A stretch of DNA of 64,000 bases from Sipunculus nudus (lineage: Eukaryota > Annelida > Sipuncula > Golfingiida > Sipunculidae). Position 1 is the stretch's first letter. Every line of letters begins with the position of its first letter. The stretch lies in assembly GCA_026874595.1 (NCBI GenBank), contig CM049309.1:92340723-92404722 (forward strand), in the 5' to 3' direction. A program made the position numbers and the translations under genes. This document shows positions 21,956 through 34,600 of this stretch, piece after piece. The notes under the pieces were generated by a model. That model was given only the letters and a program-made list of their open reading frames with translations. It had not been told where the DNA came from and made no database searches.

Positions 21956-24900
21956 TTAATGGAAAGAAACAAACTTAAACATGTTTCTGACAAAGGCAAT
22001 GTCCGTTTTCAAAAAGACAAATTGTGATCTCTGATTTGCAACGGTTGGTGCACTCATTTTGTGCACAACATCAGATAATGTTTGCCATGAGATGTCCTCA
22101 TTTTCAGGCCAAATGTACAACTGTCCATTTGCTGAGGTAGCCTTCATGTATTTCAAACAAACTTCCTCACCATCAACATCAAGCACCTAAAAGAACAATG
22201 ATACTGACACGTTTTTTAGTTTAAAGGTACCCATATACCTACCGTTTGAAAAAGAATTTATGTGATTTCTGGCTTCCAGTGTATATATTAATGATCTAAG
22301 GGTAATTCTAGTTATGAAAAGTTTTTATAACCCCTCTGGTAGGATGTATGAACATGTTTATCAAAAATGCATTTGTAAACGCAGCAATGAAGAAAAACAG
22401 GAAAACATACAACCTAAGGTGGTAGGTTACCTGTATGCGAGGTAGAAAGGTCACCTAATGCTAAAATGCCATTTGCAAAGCTCTGGCTTATCTGACTTGA
22501 TGCCCTTGTTGAATTTATTTTGATTACTTTGGCAGGCCCCTTAATTATAAACTCATTGATATCAACAAAATAAGCAGCCTGTGTGCGGTGTTATCCACCT
22601 TTCTAGCCTTTTTTAAGAAAGCTCCAAGATATTACCTTTAGTTTATTTAGGTCAGATAGGTGATTACCCGGTAGGTCCCTTTTTAAGTGGTCAAAAGAAA
22701 TCAAACACAGAGAGTTTGACTGCAGCTGTCTTAGAAACAGAAAGTTATTCCTTTTAGTAAAAAACATTACTTGACAGTTCTGCTAGATTGAATAATAGTG
22801 AGAATACATATATGGTTTAATGACTTACCTCTGCCATGAAAATCTTTGTGCACTGAATCTTTCTCTTGGCTGCTACTAGCTTTACAGTAACAAAGTCACC
22901 ATCTTTGACATCAAGAGAATTATTGCTCTGAGTCTCAGGCTGTTTTTCAGTCTCAGGATGTTTTTTTTTTTTGTGCTGGTTGAAACACGTAGGGCTTTTC
23001 TGCTGGCAGAAGCGTCATCAGCTAAATGTGGGTTAAGTATAGGTTTCATTATGAAAAGTGTATATTAACTAAAGATGTGCATGCTGTGAGAAAAGAAAAC
23101 AAATATTCACTCATTATTAGTAAAACTGATCAGTGAAATATCTAGATTGGATGGTAACAATTTGATTAATTAGGGCCACCAACACCTGCTGTGACATGCT
23201 AGAAGTGAAACTGGATTAGTACAGAAAAAAACATGCATAGTCTTTATATCCTTTAAGCAGGGCATGCAAAGGATACTGTTCTCTGCTCTAGTGTGTACAA
23301 CTACAGGTCTACTGCATGCAGCTACAGGTTTAAGCGTGTGCTTTTTCCATTCACTGACAACTTTCAGATTCTCACATTTCAAACTCTGACCTTGTTTCTC
23401 AAAGCCCTGATTTTGACAACAATTGCAAAAGCAAGAAAGACTACGTGATTTAATCTCGTAGGGAACTCCAGTTGGCAACACTGAACGAATACCGATGGTT
23501 CCATCTACTCTCTGGATATCTCTTTCTTGACGGTCCCTGTTAATGTCTGCTGATTGTAGATAAAAGAATGTTCTGCTTGCAGTTTGTACAGCTCCTGTCT
23601 TGACTTAAACACACTCTTACCTACTTTGCTCAGGTTTTCACAACAGAAGATGAAGAGCTCTTCAGCATTCCTAATTTTAGCTTGACCTCTGGTAACAGCA
23701 ACAGTCGCTTTATTTTTAACAATGCAGCCAAGCCATCTGCAGCAGACTTCCCATGGCTGCTTTCAAAATAGTGTCTTGTTAAGGAAATGGCATGGTTTTG
23801 CTGAGTGAAGGAGATGTGCGCAAAACTTGTCCTTCCACGATATTGTGATGCACAGCAATCAGAGAAAACAGGCTCTGAAACAATGCCATATTTCTCTTTC
23901 AGAAAGTTATTGGTGTGCTGCATAAAAGTCTCCACTGCCGCAGCATCATGCTTTGGATCATCTGATATACAAAATATTGCCTCAGTGTGTGTTGGCTTTG
24001 GACTTTTCTCATTGGAAGCATCGACAAATGCCATGATGGGGTGGATTGTGGCTTGTGTCTGAGCCCAGTGGTACGATTGCACTTCATTTTGCATTGAACA
24101 GGCATAATTTTCAGCAAAATCTATAACCAGTACAGCTGATTTTGGTGGCATGTCCTTCTTAGACAGACAAAACTGGTTTTACTGCGATGCACTTCTGAAT
24201 AAATGACCTGAGAACAACTTCATATGATCAATAATCATCTTCACTAAATGTTTCCTGGAACATGTGCCTGTAATAAGCCTAAGCACTTTTGACTTCTTCT
24301 TTACAGGTTTGGGTTTGCCCTTGGTCCTTACTGACCTTTCCACTTCCACCATCTTCTACTCATCAAATTTAACTTCAGGGTCATCAGCAGAGCCAACCAA
24401 TCTGTTAGCTTTGTAGTTCCACAGCTGGAGCAGCAGCGATCTATACATTTTTTTCTGGAAATCCAGGATCATCATAAGGGCAAATTGTCTTCTTTGATAG
24501 ATCCTCAACAGAATGAATACGCAGATTGCTCACATATGGTAACTGTAAATTCAGAACCTTCAGTTTCAGGCGCATATTTTCACATTTTATGCAGCAACAC
24601 ACGCTTCTCTCCATAGCCTTCAGGTGCCTTACACATTGGGGCTTCAGCTGCATGAACTTTACGTATTCAATTTTAAAATTTGGGAATTTTACTCTAAATT
24701 TCTGAAATGCCTCCATGTAGCTACACTCCAAAACATGGAGGGGCTGGCCCTTCTTAACACATTTCTTGAGAGGCACCACACGTGAAATCTCCATTGACAT
24801 CCAGAAGTTTTGGACCTCCATGACAACTTCTGGTGGAATGGAGTCCTTTCGTTTTTTCCTAGGTAAAATAGAAGATTTCTTCTTCACTTTTCCCCCTATG

Positions 24901-25757
24901 CCAAGACTTGCTGCAAGTTTTGACTTAAGACCATACTTTGATGCACTGGAACAGGCACTTACCAGTAAAGTGTAATGTTTTCTTTTCTCTTCTGTCATCT
25001 TCTCACGCATTGTGCTTATGCTCTTCTTCACTGATTTTGCAAGAAAGTCATCTGCTTATTTTCTCCTTACACCTATCTTTCGCAGCTGCTTCTGCTTTTT
25101 AGGAGTGGCTTTATCAACAATATTGGCCACTACAGATGCAAATGTCCGGGGAGATTTTGGTAAGGTGGCCCGTGCTTTAACAGTACTCCTGTAAATGGTA
25201 GCTCTGCTTGCTGACGGTTTCATTGTATCCACATCACTTATACCTGGAGGACTTTTCTGTTTGGCTTTAACTTCTCGTTGTCTTGTTGTTCTCCTTCTGT
25301 TTGTTTCCCTCTGCTTGACACTTGACTTCTTCTGACTGCTCATTCTTTCCCTGCTCTTTCTTTTCTTCTCTGTCATATAATGCCTTTTTTCGTCATTAGT
25401 CATATCTTTATATCGCTTTCCATTGGATGACTGTACGTCAAAAGACTGTTTTTTCTTTCTTCTCTGTTCCCTTTTGGCCATAGCCCACTTTTTCCTGCAT
25501 TCTTTCATCTTTACCTCTGAAGGGACAGTGCTTGACATAGATAAAACATAAGCTTCTCTTTTTCTTTTGGCATCTTTTGCCAAATATCTTTTATACCCCT
25601 CTGGGTCAGATTCTTTAAGCTTTCTATGGGATTTAGCAGCAGCACTTCCACCAGTAACAGGTAGTTTTGGTGGCTGTTCTCTACAAGTAACAGTTTTTCT
25701 CTGTCTCAGATTTTTCTTCCAATCAAACTTCACTTGGAGATTAGCCATGTTGTACAT
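21956..25757 (-). pseudogene. Decayed multi-exon gene of transposon, candidate DDE-type protein
   Basis: The minus-strand gene can be followed across several frames. The N-terminal part (25757-24441) is very basic and coiled-coil-like (DPEGYKRYLAKDAKRKREAY). It is interrupted by TAA at 25056-25058 and ends with a Cys cluster around 24400-24450 reached through a frameshift in an A7 run. The central part (about 24400-23630) has in-frame stops at 24356-24358 and 24179-24181, then VLVIDFAENY, QNEVQSYHW, ISDDPKHDA, FSDCCASQY and HGKSAADG. Further frameshifts near 23715 and 23600 lead to a region with FFYLQSADINRDRQERD and LSCFCNCC. An exon at about 22829-23021 ends MAE at a GTAAGT donor and joins in phase to one at 22186-21956 (VLDVDGEEVCLKYMKA ... 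YIWPENEDISW). Asp11, Asp98 and Glu130 of the frame starting at 24151 could form a DDE triad. I recall this layout from uncharacterised, multi-copy proteins in cnidarians, molluscs and fish. Transposase function is inference. Confidence 0.8.
22187..22828 (-). other. Intron of the transposon gene
   Basis: Minus-strand donor GTAAGTCA (22828-22821) follows the codons for FMAE. The acceptor TTCTTTTAG abuts GTGCTTGATG at 22186. The exons join in phase 0, giving one continuous peptide across the junction. It has no open frame of its own. Confidence 0.75.
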
Positions 25758-25803
25758 GGTCTGCTTTACAGTATCATTACTTAATGGTCAGAGTCTGAAA
25801 TGA

Positions 25804-27179
25804 GATATAGGATTTTTATTACCATACAGTTCAGTGTGCATAAAACAATATTACACTAAAGTTGTTATACCAAGTAACTTTAGTATAATATTGAAATATG
25901 AAGACTGTGCTGTTGGCAATATAATTAGTTCTTGAGATCTCAGTCCCCCAGCACCAGCTTAACCACCAGTGCAGCTCAATTCTTGATTTCTAAAACAGCA
26001 GCTACTAACACAAGCACATGCATCAAGACAGCAATCTGCAAAGACAATTGAAGCATTTTTCAAAAACAAATTGAAACCCAAAAATGGATTGTCAAATATA
26101 CATGTCTTCTCCGGAAATCTCCATAGGCACACTCCTGAGTAGATTAAGATAAACTTAGCTTTTGTATTAGCATTTGATATTAATATATATGTGCTAAGTA
26201 AGTATATGTCTCTATTCTGGCACATCTTACCTTTTGCTTTACCTTGATGGGTGGTGCATTTCCTTTTATTGTCAAATAAAGTGAAAAACATGCAATGTAA
26301 GATATATCTTTTCTCATGCAATTTGCTAAATAACCATGGATTACTACATAATTAATTGATACAGGGGTCTCTAATTGTAATGAAGTGAAAATCTTCAGGA
26401 AAAATGTAAACACTTTTAATGTTTACGCCATTTCAGGAGTGAGAGATTTATTTCCGGAGAAGACATTTTAGCATGGAATTTGTATTATTAGAGTCAGTCC
26501 AGTATTAAAAAGAGCTGTCCAGAATTATAATATGTCTGATAAATCTTGATGATGATAGAAATATCTGAGTAAAAGATAGTTTGCAATATGCTGCCTACAG
26601 CAAAGAGACTTCCGGAGAAGACATCATTTTGACGGACAAGTATACATACTTCAGATGAATGAATGTCACACATAACTTACAGCCAATGCTAAACTAAGGG
26701 TAACTGGGTTGACATGACAATATCTATGTCTACAAAATAAGAGTACCCTTTTATTAAAGTTTTTCATTTGTGCTGTTTAATACACATTTTAAGTTTACAT
26801 TTCCGGAGAGGACAATCTTTGACGGACAATTAGGCCTATTGGATGAGGTTTAGGAAATTCCACCATCGATCAGTAGTCCTAAACTTTTGACACCATCAGA
26901 CAGTATAGTTTCTGTAGTGATATAAACACCATTCCCCAGGCCAGATTTCAGTCTCCAATTTTATTTGTGATGGATTGAATTAAGCATTTTACGGAGTGAA
27001 ACATGCTTTTGTAAAAAATAGAACCATTTAACAGTCGTGTAGAAAATATTTTTACTTCTTCACAAGAGACATTTTTGCTGCAGGTCTTCCATCTCCACTA
27101 TGTCAAATCCACATGCATAAGACTCAGGATGATCCATTTTTTATGCTGCAGGATAGCTTATAATCCCCCACAGCAGTTT
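25804..27179. other. Non-coding right part of transposon with repeated 14-bp motif
   Basis: No supported gene; the overlapping minus-strand frames at 25959-26413 do not resemble proteins. TTCCGGAGAAGACA is present exactly at 26452-26465 and 26610-26623, inverted at 26103-26116, and with one change at 26801-26814. At two of these (26610 and 26801) TTTGACGGACAA follows about 5-8 bp later. Any promoter of the minus-strand gene should lie here, just above 25757; I see no clear TATA box. Confidence 0.65.
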
Positions 27180-27203
27180 GGTACCCTGATTGTGAAACAG
27201 CCC
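27180..27203 (-). repeat. Right terminal inverted repeat of 9.35-kb transposon
   Basis: 24 bp, exact reverse complement of 17855-17878, followed by GTAT. Confidence 0.93.
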
Positions 27204-27207
27204 GTAT

Positions 27208-27803
27208 GTGCAGTTCTGGATATGAAGTAGATCCATGAAAGAATAATCATTTGAAGCTGAACTCCTCGATTCTCAGAGATATTCAAGTCACGCAGGACTC
27301 CACGGTATAAATAAATCTTATGTATACACCGTGCAAATGCTGAAAAGAATAAGCACAAGGAGACCCTTGAAGGAGAAGGGCGGTTCTAAATAAAATCGGA
27401 ACACATTTATAAAATCGAAAATAATCGAGTACCAGCTTTAACTAGGCAAGCGTAGGGTTATACATTTTTAATAGGTCTCAAAGACTGTTCTATGGAACTT
27501 CAGTCTATAGGGGTCTTCAAATAATAGGCTTTTCCGTTGAGATATCCTTGAGTTTTCCAGCATTATGTCGTCTTGTATGTACTAGGAGAACTGGAGCCCC
27601 ATATGAGTCCATATTGCCCGTGTTTGCTCTTTTCTGAGTGGCTTGACCGCGTCACTGATCCAAACGTCATGATCGACCGAACAACTTAACAACCGTTCAC
27701 AGTCGATGTCCTGGGCAGTGAAGCTTTAGAATAATCTGGTTAAACGAATATTATGGTGAACTCATGCAAACTCATGAAACTAAATATTTAACTTTACATA
27801 TCA
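27208..27803 (-). mobile_element. Main part of a Gypsy-type LTR
   Basis: On the minus strand a polypurine tract GAAGGGGGGAAA (27815-27804) is followed directly by TGATATG at 27803, the expected start of a 3' LTR. The LTR body runs to 27208, where the GTAT copy and the 9.35-kb transposon interrupt it, and would finish at 17820 with TATCA. The combined length is about 630 bp. No second LTR is present in the window to confirm the borders. Confidence 0.55.
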
Positions 27804-27969
27804 TTTCCCCCCTTCAAAAGAAATAGAAAGTAAAATCCTTTATATTTTCGTTTATTTGACTAGAAAACACTTTACATTAAATGACAATAATGATTAAAGT
27901 TACTACATGTACCATAAGCAATAATACAAAAATTATAGAGAGATAACAGTCTTAACACTTCGGATTAGG

Positions 27970-28560
27970 TTTTAACCCGATAAAGGGCGTCTGCAAACAC
28001 GTTTTCTCTCCCCTGAATATGTGTAATTACAAAACTGTATACCTGTAGAAATAAACTACAGTGCAATAATCGTTGCTTGCAGTTTTATGTTTCACTTAAG
28101 AACACAAGGGATTTGTGATTCGTGAAAACTAAAACTGAGTATTTAGAAACACTTACATAAACTTCAAAGTGTTGTAAATTTGATATCAACGCTACAGTTT
28201 CTTTCACAATAACTGAGTAATTTACTTGGCGTTTTAAATACCCCTTTGAATTCTCTCGTGTACTTCTTGCACCAAGTTTCCACCCATCCCAATGCCTTTG
28301 GCATTCACACCAGTCTTTAAAGGTTTGACAAATTGAGGAGACTTGATTACAGAGGAATTATGATGAATGGTTTTGATCTGATCAGAGGAGTTTTGGTATT
28401 CTTCATTTCAGTTATATTCCACATTATGTCACAACGGTGAGGTTAGTATCAACATATTGTTTTCATGGAACTTTCCACAATAACCTAAGAAATTTCTTAA
28501 AGGCAATTTGTAAAAGGGGACAGGGAATTAAAGTAAAACTTCAACATTAATCAGTACAAA
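27970..28560 (-). pseudogene. Gypsy retrotransposon pol remnant (RT end and RNase H)
   Basis: Minus-strand translation in shifting frames recovers the end of a Ty3/Gypsy reverse transcriptase and its RNase H. Recognisable blocks are KGIGMGGNLVQEV (28.26-28.31 kb), QHFEVYVS and VFTNHKSLVF (28.10-28.18 kb), SLFLQVYSFVITHIQGREN and FADAL (27.98-28.06 kb). An in-frame TAA splits the region after VFLSET, and weaker reverse transcriptase similarity extends to about 28.56 kb. The integrase region expected between RNase H and the LTR is missing; only about 150 bp separate them. It is an old, internally deleted copy. Confidence 0.85.
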
Positions 28561-28670
28561 TTTGACTTTCCCTTATAAGTTGTCCAACCTATGACCTAGT
28601 TTTTGAATGATGACCTTTTCCAAGATCTGTCTCCTTTAGGTTTAACGTGAGATTTTAACGTTTTAACTTT

Positions 28671-31600
28671 GAGAAGAGAGATTTAATACCATCGACATGG
28701 TCTGACCACGTTAGAGAAGAGAGATTTAATACCATCGACATAGTCTGACCACTTTAGAGAAGAGAGATTTTATACCATCGACATGGTCTGACCACTTGAG
28801 AGTAGAGATATTAAATACCATCGACATGGTCTGACCACGTTAGAGAAGAGAGATTTTAAACCATCGACATGGTCTGACCACGTTAGAGAAGAGATATTTA
28901 ATTCCATATACATGGTCTGACCATATAAGCGAAGAGATATTTAATACCATCGACATGGTCTGACCAAGTTAGTGAAGACAGATTTTATACCATCGACATG
29001 GTCTGACCACTTTAGAGAAGAGAGATTTGATACCATCGACATGGTCTGACCACGTTAGAGACGAGAGATTTTATACCATCGACATGGTCTGTCCACGTTA
29101 GAGAAGAGATATTTAATACCATCGACATGGTCTGTCCACGTTAGAGAAGAGATATTTAATACCATCGACATGGTCTGACCACGTTAGAGAAGAGAGATTT
29201 TATACCATCGACATGGTCTGACCACGTTAGAGAAGAGAGATTTAATACCATCGACATGGTCTGACCACGTTAGAGAAGAGAGATTTAATACCATCGACAT
29301 GGTCTGACCACTTTAGAGAAGAGATATTTAATACCATCGACATGGTCTGACCACTTGAGAGTAGAGATATTAAATACCATCGACATGGTCTGACCACGTT
29401 AGAGAAGAGAGATTTTAAACCATCGACATGGTCTGACCACGTTAGAGAAGAGATATTTAATTACATATACATGGTCTGACCATATAAGCGAAGAGATATT
29501 TAATACCATCGACATGGTCTGACCAAGTTAGTGAAGACAGATTTTATACCATCGACATGGTCTGACCACGTTTGAGAAGAGAGATTTTATACCATCGACA
29601 TGGTCTGACCACGTTAGAGAAGAGATATTTAATACCATCGACATGGTCTGACCACTTTATAAAAGAGATATTAAATACCATCGACATGGTCTGACCACGT
29701 TAGAGAAGAGAGATTTAATACCATCGACATGGTCTGACCACGTTAGAGAAGAGAGATTTAATACCATCGACATAGTCTGACCACGTTTGTTAAAAGAGAT
29801 ATATAATACCATCGGCATGGTCTGACCACGTTAAAGAAGAGAGATTTTATACCATCCACATGGTCTGACCACGTTGGAGAAGAGAGATTTTATACCATCG
29901 ACATGGTCTGACCACGTTAGAGAAGAGATATTTAATACCATCGGCATGGTCTGACCACGTTAAAGAAGAGAGATTTTATACCATCCACATGGTCTGACCA
30001 CTTTAGAGAAGAGAGATTTAATACCATCGACATGGTCTGACCACGTTAGAGAAGAGAGATTTTATACCATCGACATGGTCTGACCACGTTAGAGAAGAGA
30101 TATTAAATACCATCGACATGGTCTGACCATGTTAGAGAAGAGATATTTAATACCATCGGCATGGTCTGACCACGTTAAAGAAGAGAGATTTTATACCATC
30201 CACATGGTCTGACCACGTTGGAGAAGAGAGATTTTATACCATCGGCATGGTCTGACCACGTTAGTTAAAAGAGACATATAATACCATCGGCATGGTCTGA
30301 CCACGTTAAAGAAGAGAGATTTTATACCATCCACATGGTCTGACCACGTTGGAGAAGAGAGATTTTATACCATCGACATGGTCTGACCACGTTATAGAAG
30401 AGATATTTAATACCATCGGCATGGTCTGACCACGTTAAAGAAGAGAGATTTTATACCATCCACATGGTCTGACCACTTTAGAGAAGAGAGATTTAATACC
30501 ATCGACATGGTCTGACCACGTTAGAGGAGAGATATTTAATACCATCGACATGGTCTGACCACGTTAGAGAAGAGATATTTAATAAAATCGACATGGTCTG
30601 ACCACGTTAGAGAAGAGATATTTAATACCATCGGCATGGTCTGACTACGTTAAAGAAGAGAGATTTTATACCATCCACATGGTCTGACCACGTTGGAGAA
30701 GAGAGATTTTATACCATCGACATGGTCTGACCACGTTAGAGAAGAGAGATTTAATACCATCGACATGGTCTGACCACGTTAGAGAAGAGAGATTTAATAC
30801 CATCCACCTGGTCTGACCATGTTAGAGAAAGGAGATTTAATACCATCGGCATGGTCTGACCACTTTAGAGAAGAGAGATTTTATACCATCGACATGGTCT
30901 GACCACTTTAGAGAAGAGATTTAATACCATCGACATAGTCTGACCACTTTAGAGAAGAGAGATTTTATACCATCGACATAGTCTGACCACGTTAGAGACG
31001 AGAGATTTGATAGCATCGACATGGTCTGACCACGTTAGAGAAGAGAGTTTTTATACCATCGGAATGGTCTGACCACGTTAAAGAAGAGAGATTTTATACC
31101 ATCCACATGGTCTGTCCACTTTAGAGAAGAGAGATTTAATACCATCGACATGGTCTGACCACGTTAGAGAAGAGAGATTTTATACAATCGACATGGTCTG
31201 ACCACGTTAGAGAAGAGATATTTAATACCATCGACATGGTCTGACCATGTTAGAAAAGAGATATTTAATACCATCGGCATGGTCTGACCACGTTAAAGAA
31301 GAGAGATTTTATACCATCCACATGGTCTGACCACGTTGGAGAAGAGAGATTTTATACCATCGGCATGGTCTGACCACGTTGGTTAAAAGAGACATATAAT
31401 ACCATCGGCATGATCTGACCACGTTAAAGAAGAGAGATTTTATACCATCCACATGGTCTGACCACGTTGGAGAAGAGAGATTTTATACCATCGACATGGT
31501 CTATCCACGTTAGAGAAGAGATATTTAATACCATCGGCATGGTCTGACCAAGTTAAAGAAGAGAGATTTTATACCATCCACATGGTCTGACCAAGTTAAA

Positions 31601-34600
31601 GAAGAGAGATTTTATACCATCCACATGGTCTGACCACGTTGGAGAAGAGAGATTTTATACCATCGACATGGTCTGACCACGTTAGAGAAGAGATATTTAA
31701 TACCATCGGCATGGTCTGACCACGTTAAAGAAGAGAGATTTTATACCATCCACATGGTTTGACCACTTTAGAGAAGAGAGATTTAATGCCATCGACATGG
31801 TCTGACCACGTTAGAGAAGAGAGATTTAATACCATCCACCTGGTCTGACCATGTTAGAGAAAGGAGATTTAATACCATCGGCATGGTCTGACCACTTTAG
31901 AGAAGAGAGATTTTATACCATCGACATGGTCTGACCACTTTAGAGAAGAGATTTAATACCATCGACATAGTCTGACCACTTTAGAGAAGAGAGATTTTAT
32001 ACCATCGACATAGTCTGACCACGTTAGAGACGAGAGATTTGATAGCATCGACATGGTCTGACCACGTTAGAGAAGAGAGTTTTTATTCCATCGACATGGT
32101 CTGACCACGTTAGAGAAGAGATATTTAATACCATCCACATGGTCTGACCACGTTAGAGAAGAGAGATTTAATACCATCCACATGGTCTGACCACGTTAAA
32201 GAAGAGAGATTTTATACCATCCACATGGTCTGACCACGTTTGAGAAGAGAGATTTTATACCATCGACATGGTCTGACCACGTTAGAGAAGAGAGATTTAA
32301 TACCATCCACATGGTCTGACCACGTTAGAGAAGAGAGATTTAATACCATCGACATGGTCTAACCATGTTAGAGAAGAGAGATTTGATACCATCGCCATGG
32401 TCTGACCACTTTAGAGAAGAGAGATTTTATACCATCCACATGGTCAGACCACGTTGGAGAAGAGAGATTTAATACCATCGACATGGTCTGACCACGTTAG
32501 AGAAGAGAGATTTTAAACCATCGACATGGTCTGACCACGTTAGAGAAGAGAGTTTTAATACCATCGACATGGTCTGACCACGTTGGAGAAGAGAGATTTA
32601 ATACCATCGGCATGGTCTGACCACTTTAGAGAAGAGAGATTTTATACCATCGACATGGTCTGACCACTTTAGAGAAGAGATTTAATACCATCGACATGGT
32701 CTGACCACTTTAGAGAAGAGATATTTAATACCATCGTCATGGTCTGACCACGTTAGAGAAGAGAGATTTAATACCATCCACATGGTCTTACCATGTTAGA
32801 GAAGAGATATTTAATAACATCGACATGGTCTGACCATGTTAGAGAAGAGATATTTAATACCATCGACATGGTCTCACCATGTTAGAGAAGAGATATTTAA
32901 TACCATCGACATGGTCTGACCACGTTAGAGAAGAGATATTTAATAACATCGACATGGTCTGACCATGTTAGAGAAGAGATATTTAATACCATCGACATGG
33001 TCTCACCATGTTAGAGAAGAGATATTTAATACCATCCACATGGTCTGACCACTTTAGAGAAGAGATATTTAATACCATCGACATGGTCTGACCAAGTTAG
33101 AGAAGAGAGATATAATACCATCGACATGGTCTGACCACGTTAGAGAAGAGAGATTTAATACCATCGACATGGTCTAACCGTGTTAGAGAAGAGATATTAA
33201 ATACCATCGACATGGTCTGACCATGTTAGAAAAGAGATATATAATACCATCGACATGGTCTTACCGTGTTAGAGAAGAGATATTTAATACCATTGACATG
33301 GTCTGACCATGTATGAAAAGAGATATTTAATACCATCGACATGGTCTGACCATGTTAGAGAAGAGATATTTAATACCATCGACATGGTCTGACCATGTAA
33401 GAGAAGAGATATTTAATACCATCGACATGGTCTGACCATGTTAGAGAAGAGATATTGAATACCATCGACATGGTCTAACCATGTTAGAGAAGAGAGATTT
33501 AATACCATCGACATGGTCTAACTATGTTTGATATTTAATATCATCGACATGGTCTAACCATGTTAGAGAAGAGATATTTAATACCATCGACATGGTCTAA
33601 CCATGTTAGAGAAGAGAGATTTAATACCATCGACATGGTCTAACCATGTTAGAGAAGAGAGATTTAATACCATCGACATGGTCTGACCACTTTAGAGAAG
33701 AGATATTTAATACCATCGACATGGTCTGACCACTTTAGAGAAGAGATTTAATACCATCGACATGGTCTGACCACTTTAGAGAAGAGATATTTAATACCAT
33801 CGACATGGTCTAACCATGTTAGAGAAGAGAGATTTAATACCATCGACATTGTCTGACCACGTTAGAGAAGAGATATTTAATACCATCGACATGGTCTAAC
33901 CATGTTAGAGAAGAGGTATTTAATACCATCGACATGGTCTGACCACGTTAGAGAAGAGAGATTTAATACCATCGACATGGTCTAACCGTGTTAGAGAAGA
34001 GATATTAAATACCATCGACATGGTCTGACCATGTTAGAAAAGAGATATTTAATACCATCGACATGGTCTAACCGTGTTAGAGAAGAGATATTTAATACCA
34101 TTGACATGGTCTGACCATGTATGAAAAGAGATATTTAATACCATCGACATGGTCTGACCATGTTAGAGAAGAGATATTTAATACCATCGACATGGTCTGA
34201 CCATGTAAGAGAAGAGATATTTAATACCATCGACATGGTCTGACCATGTTAGAGAAGAGATATTTAATACCATCGACATGGTCTAACCATGTTAGAGAAG
34301 AGAGATTTAATACCATCGACATGGTCTAACTATGTTAGAGAAGAGATATTTAATATCATCGACATGGTCTAACCATGTTAGAGAAGAGATATTTAATACC
34401 ATCGACATGGTCTAACCATGTTAGAGAAGAGATATTTAATACCATCGACATGGTCTAACCATGTTAGAGAAGAGAGATTTAATACCATCGACATGGTCTG
34501 ACCACTTTAGAGAAGAGATATTTAATACCATCGACATGGTCTGACCACTTTAGAGAAGAGATATTTAATACCATCGACATGGTCTAACCATGTTAGAGAA

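Larger units (their letters stand above)
17855..27203 (-). mobile_element. 9.35-kb TIR DNA transposon of unassigned superfamily
   Basis: Perfect 24-bp terminal inverted repeats at 17855-17878 and 27180-27203 start GGGCTGTTTCAC and end GGGTACC. They are flanked by GTAT on both sides (17851-17854 and 27204-27207), a 4-bp target duplication. The interior holds one multi-exon gene remnant on the minus strand (21956-25757) and repeated copies of TTCCGGAGAAGACA flanking that gene. There is also a modular tandem array (18041-20551) that may be a later insertion. The combination of terminal repeats, target duplication and a central gene with a possible acidic triad indicates an autonomous-type DNA transposon, now decayed. 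A 4-bp duplication is shared by several superfamilies (for example Sola, Ginger, Chapaev), and I could not match the protein to any of them. Confidence 0.75.

Noticed and set aside
23805-24062. Plus-strand frames opposite the transposon gene
   Set aside because: Antisense shadows of the minus-strand gene remnant.
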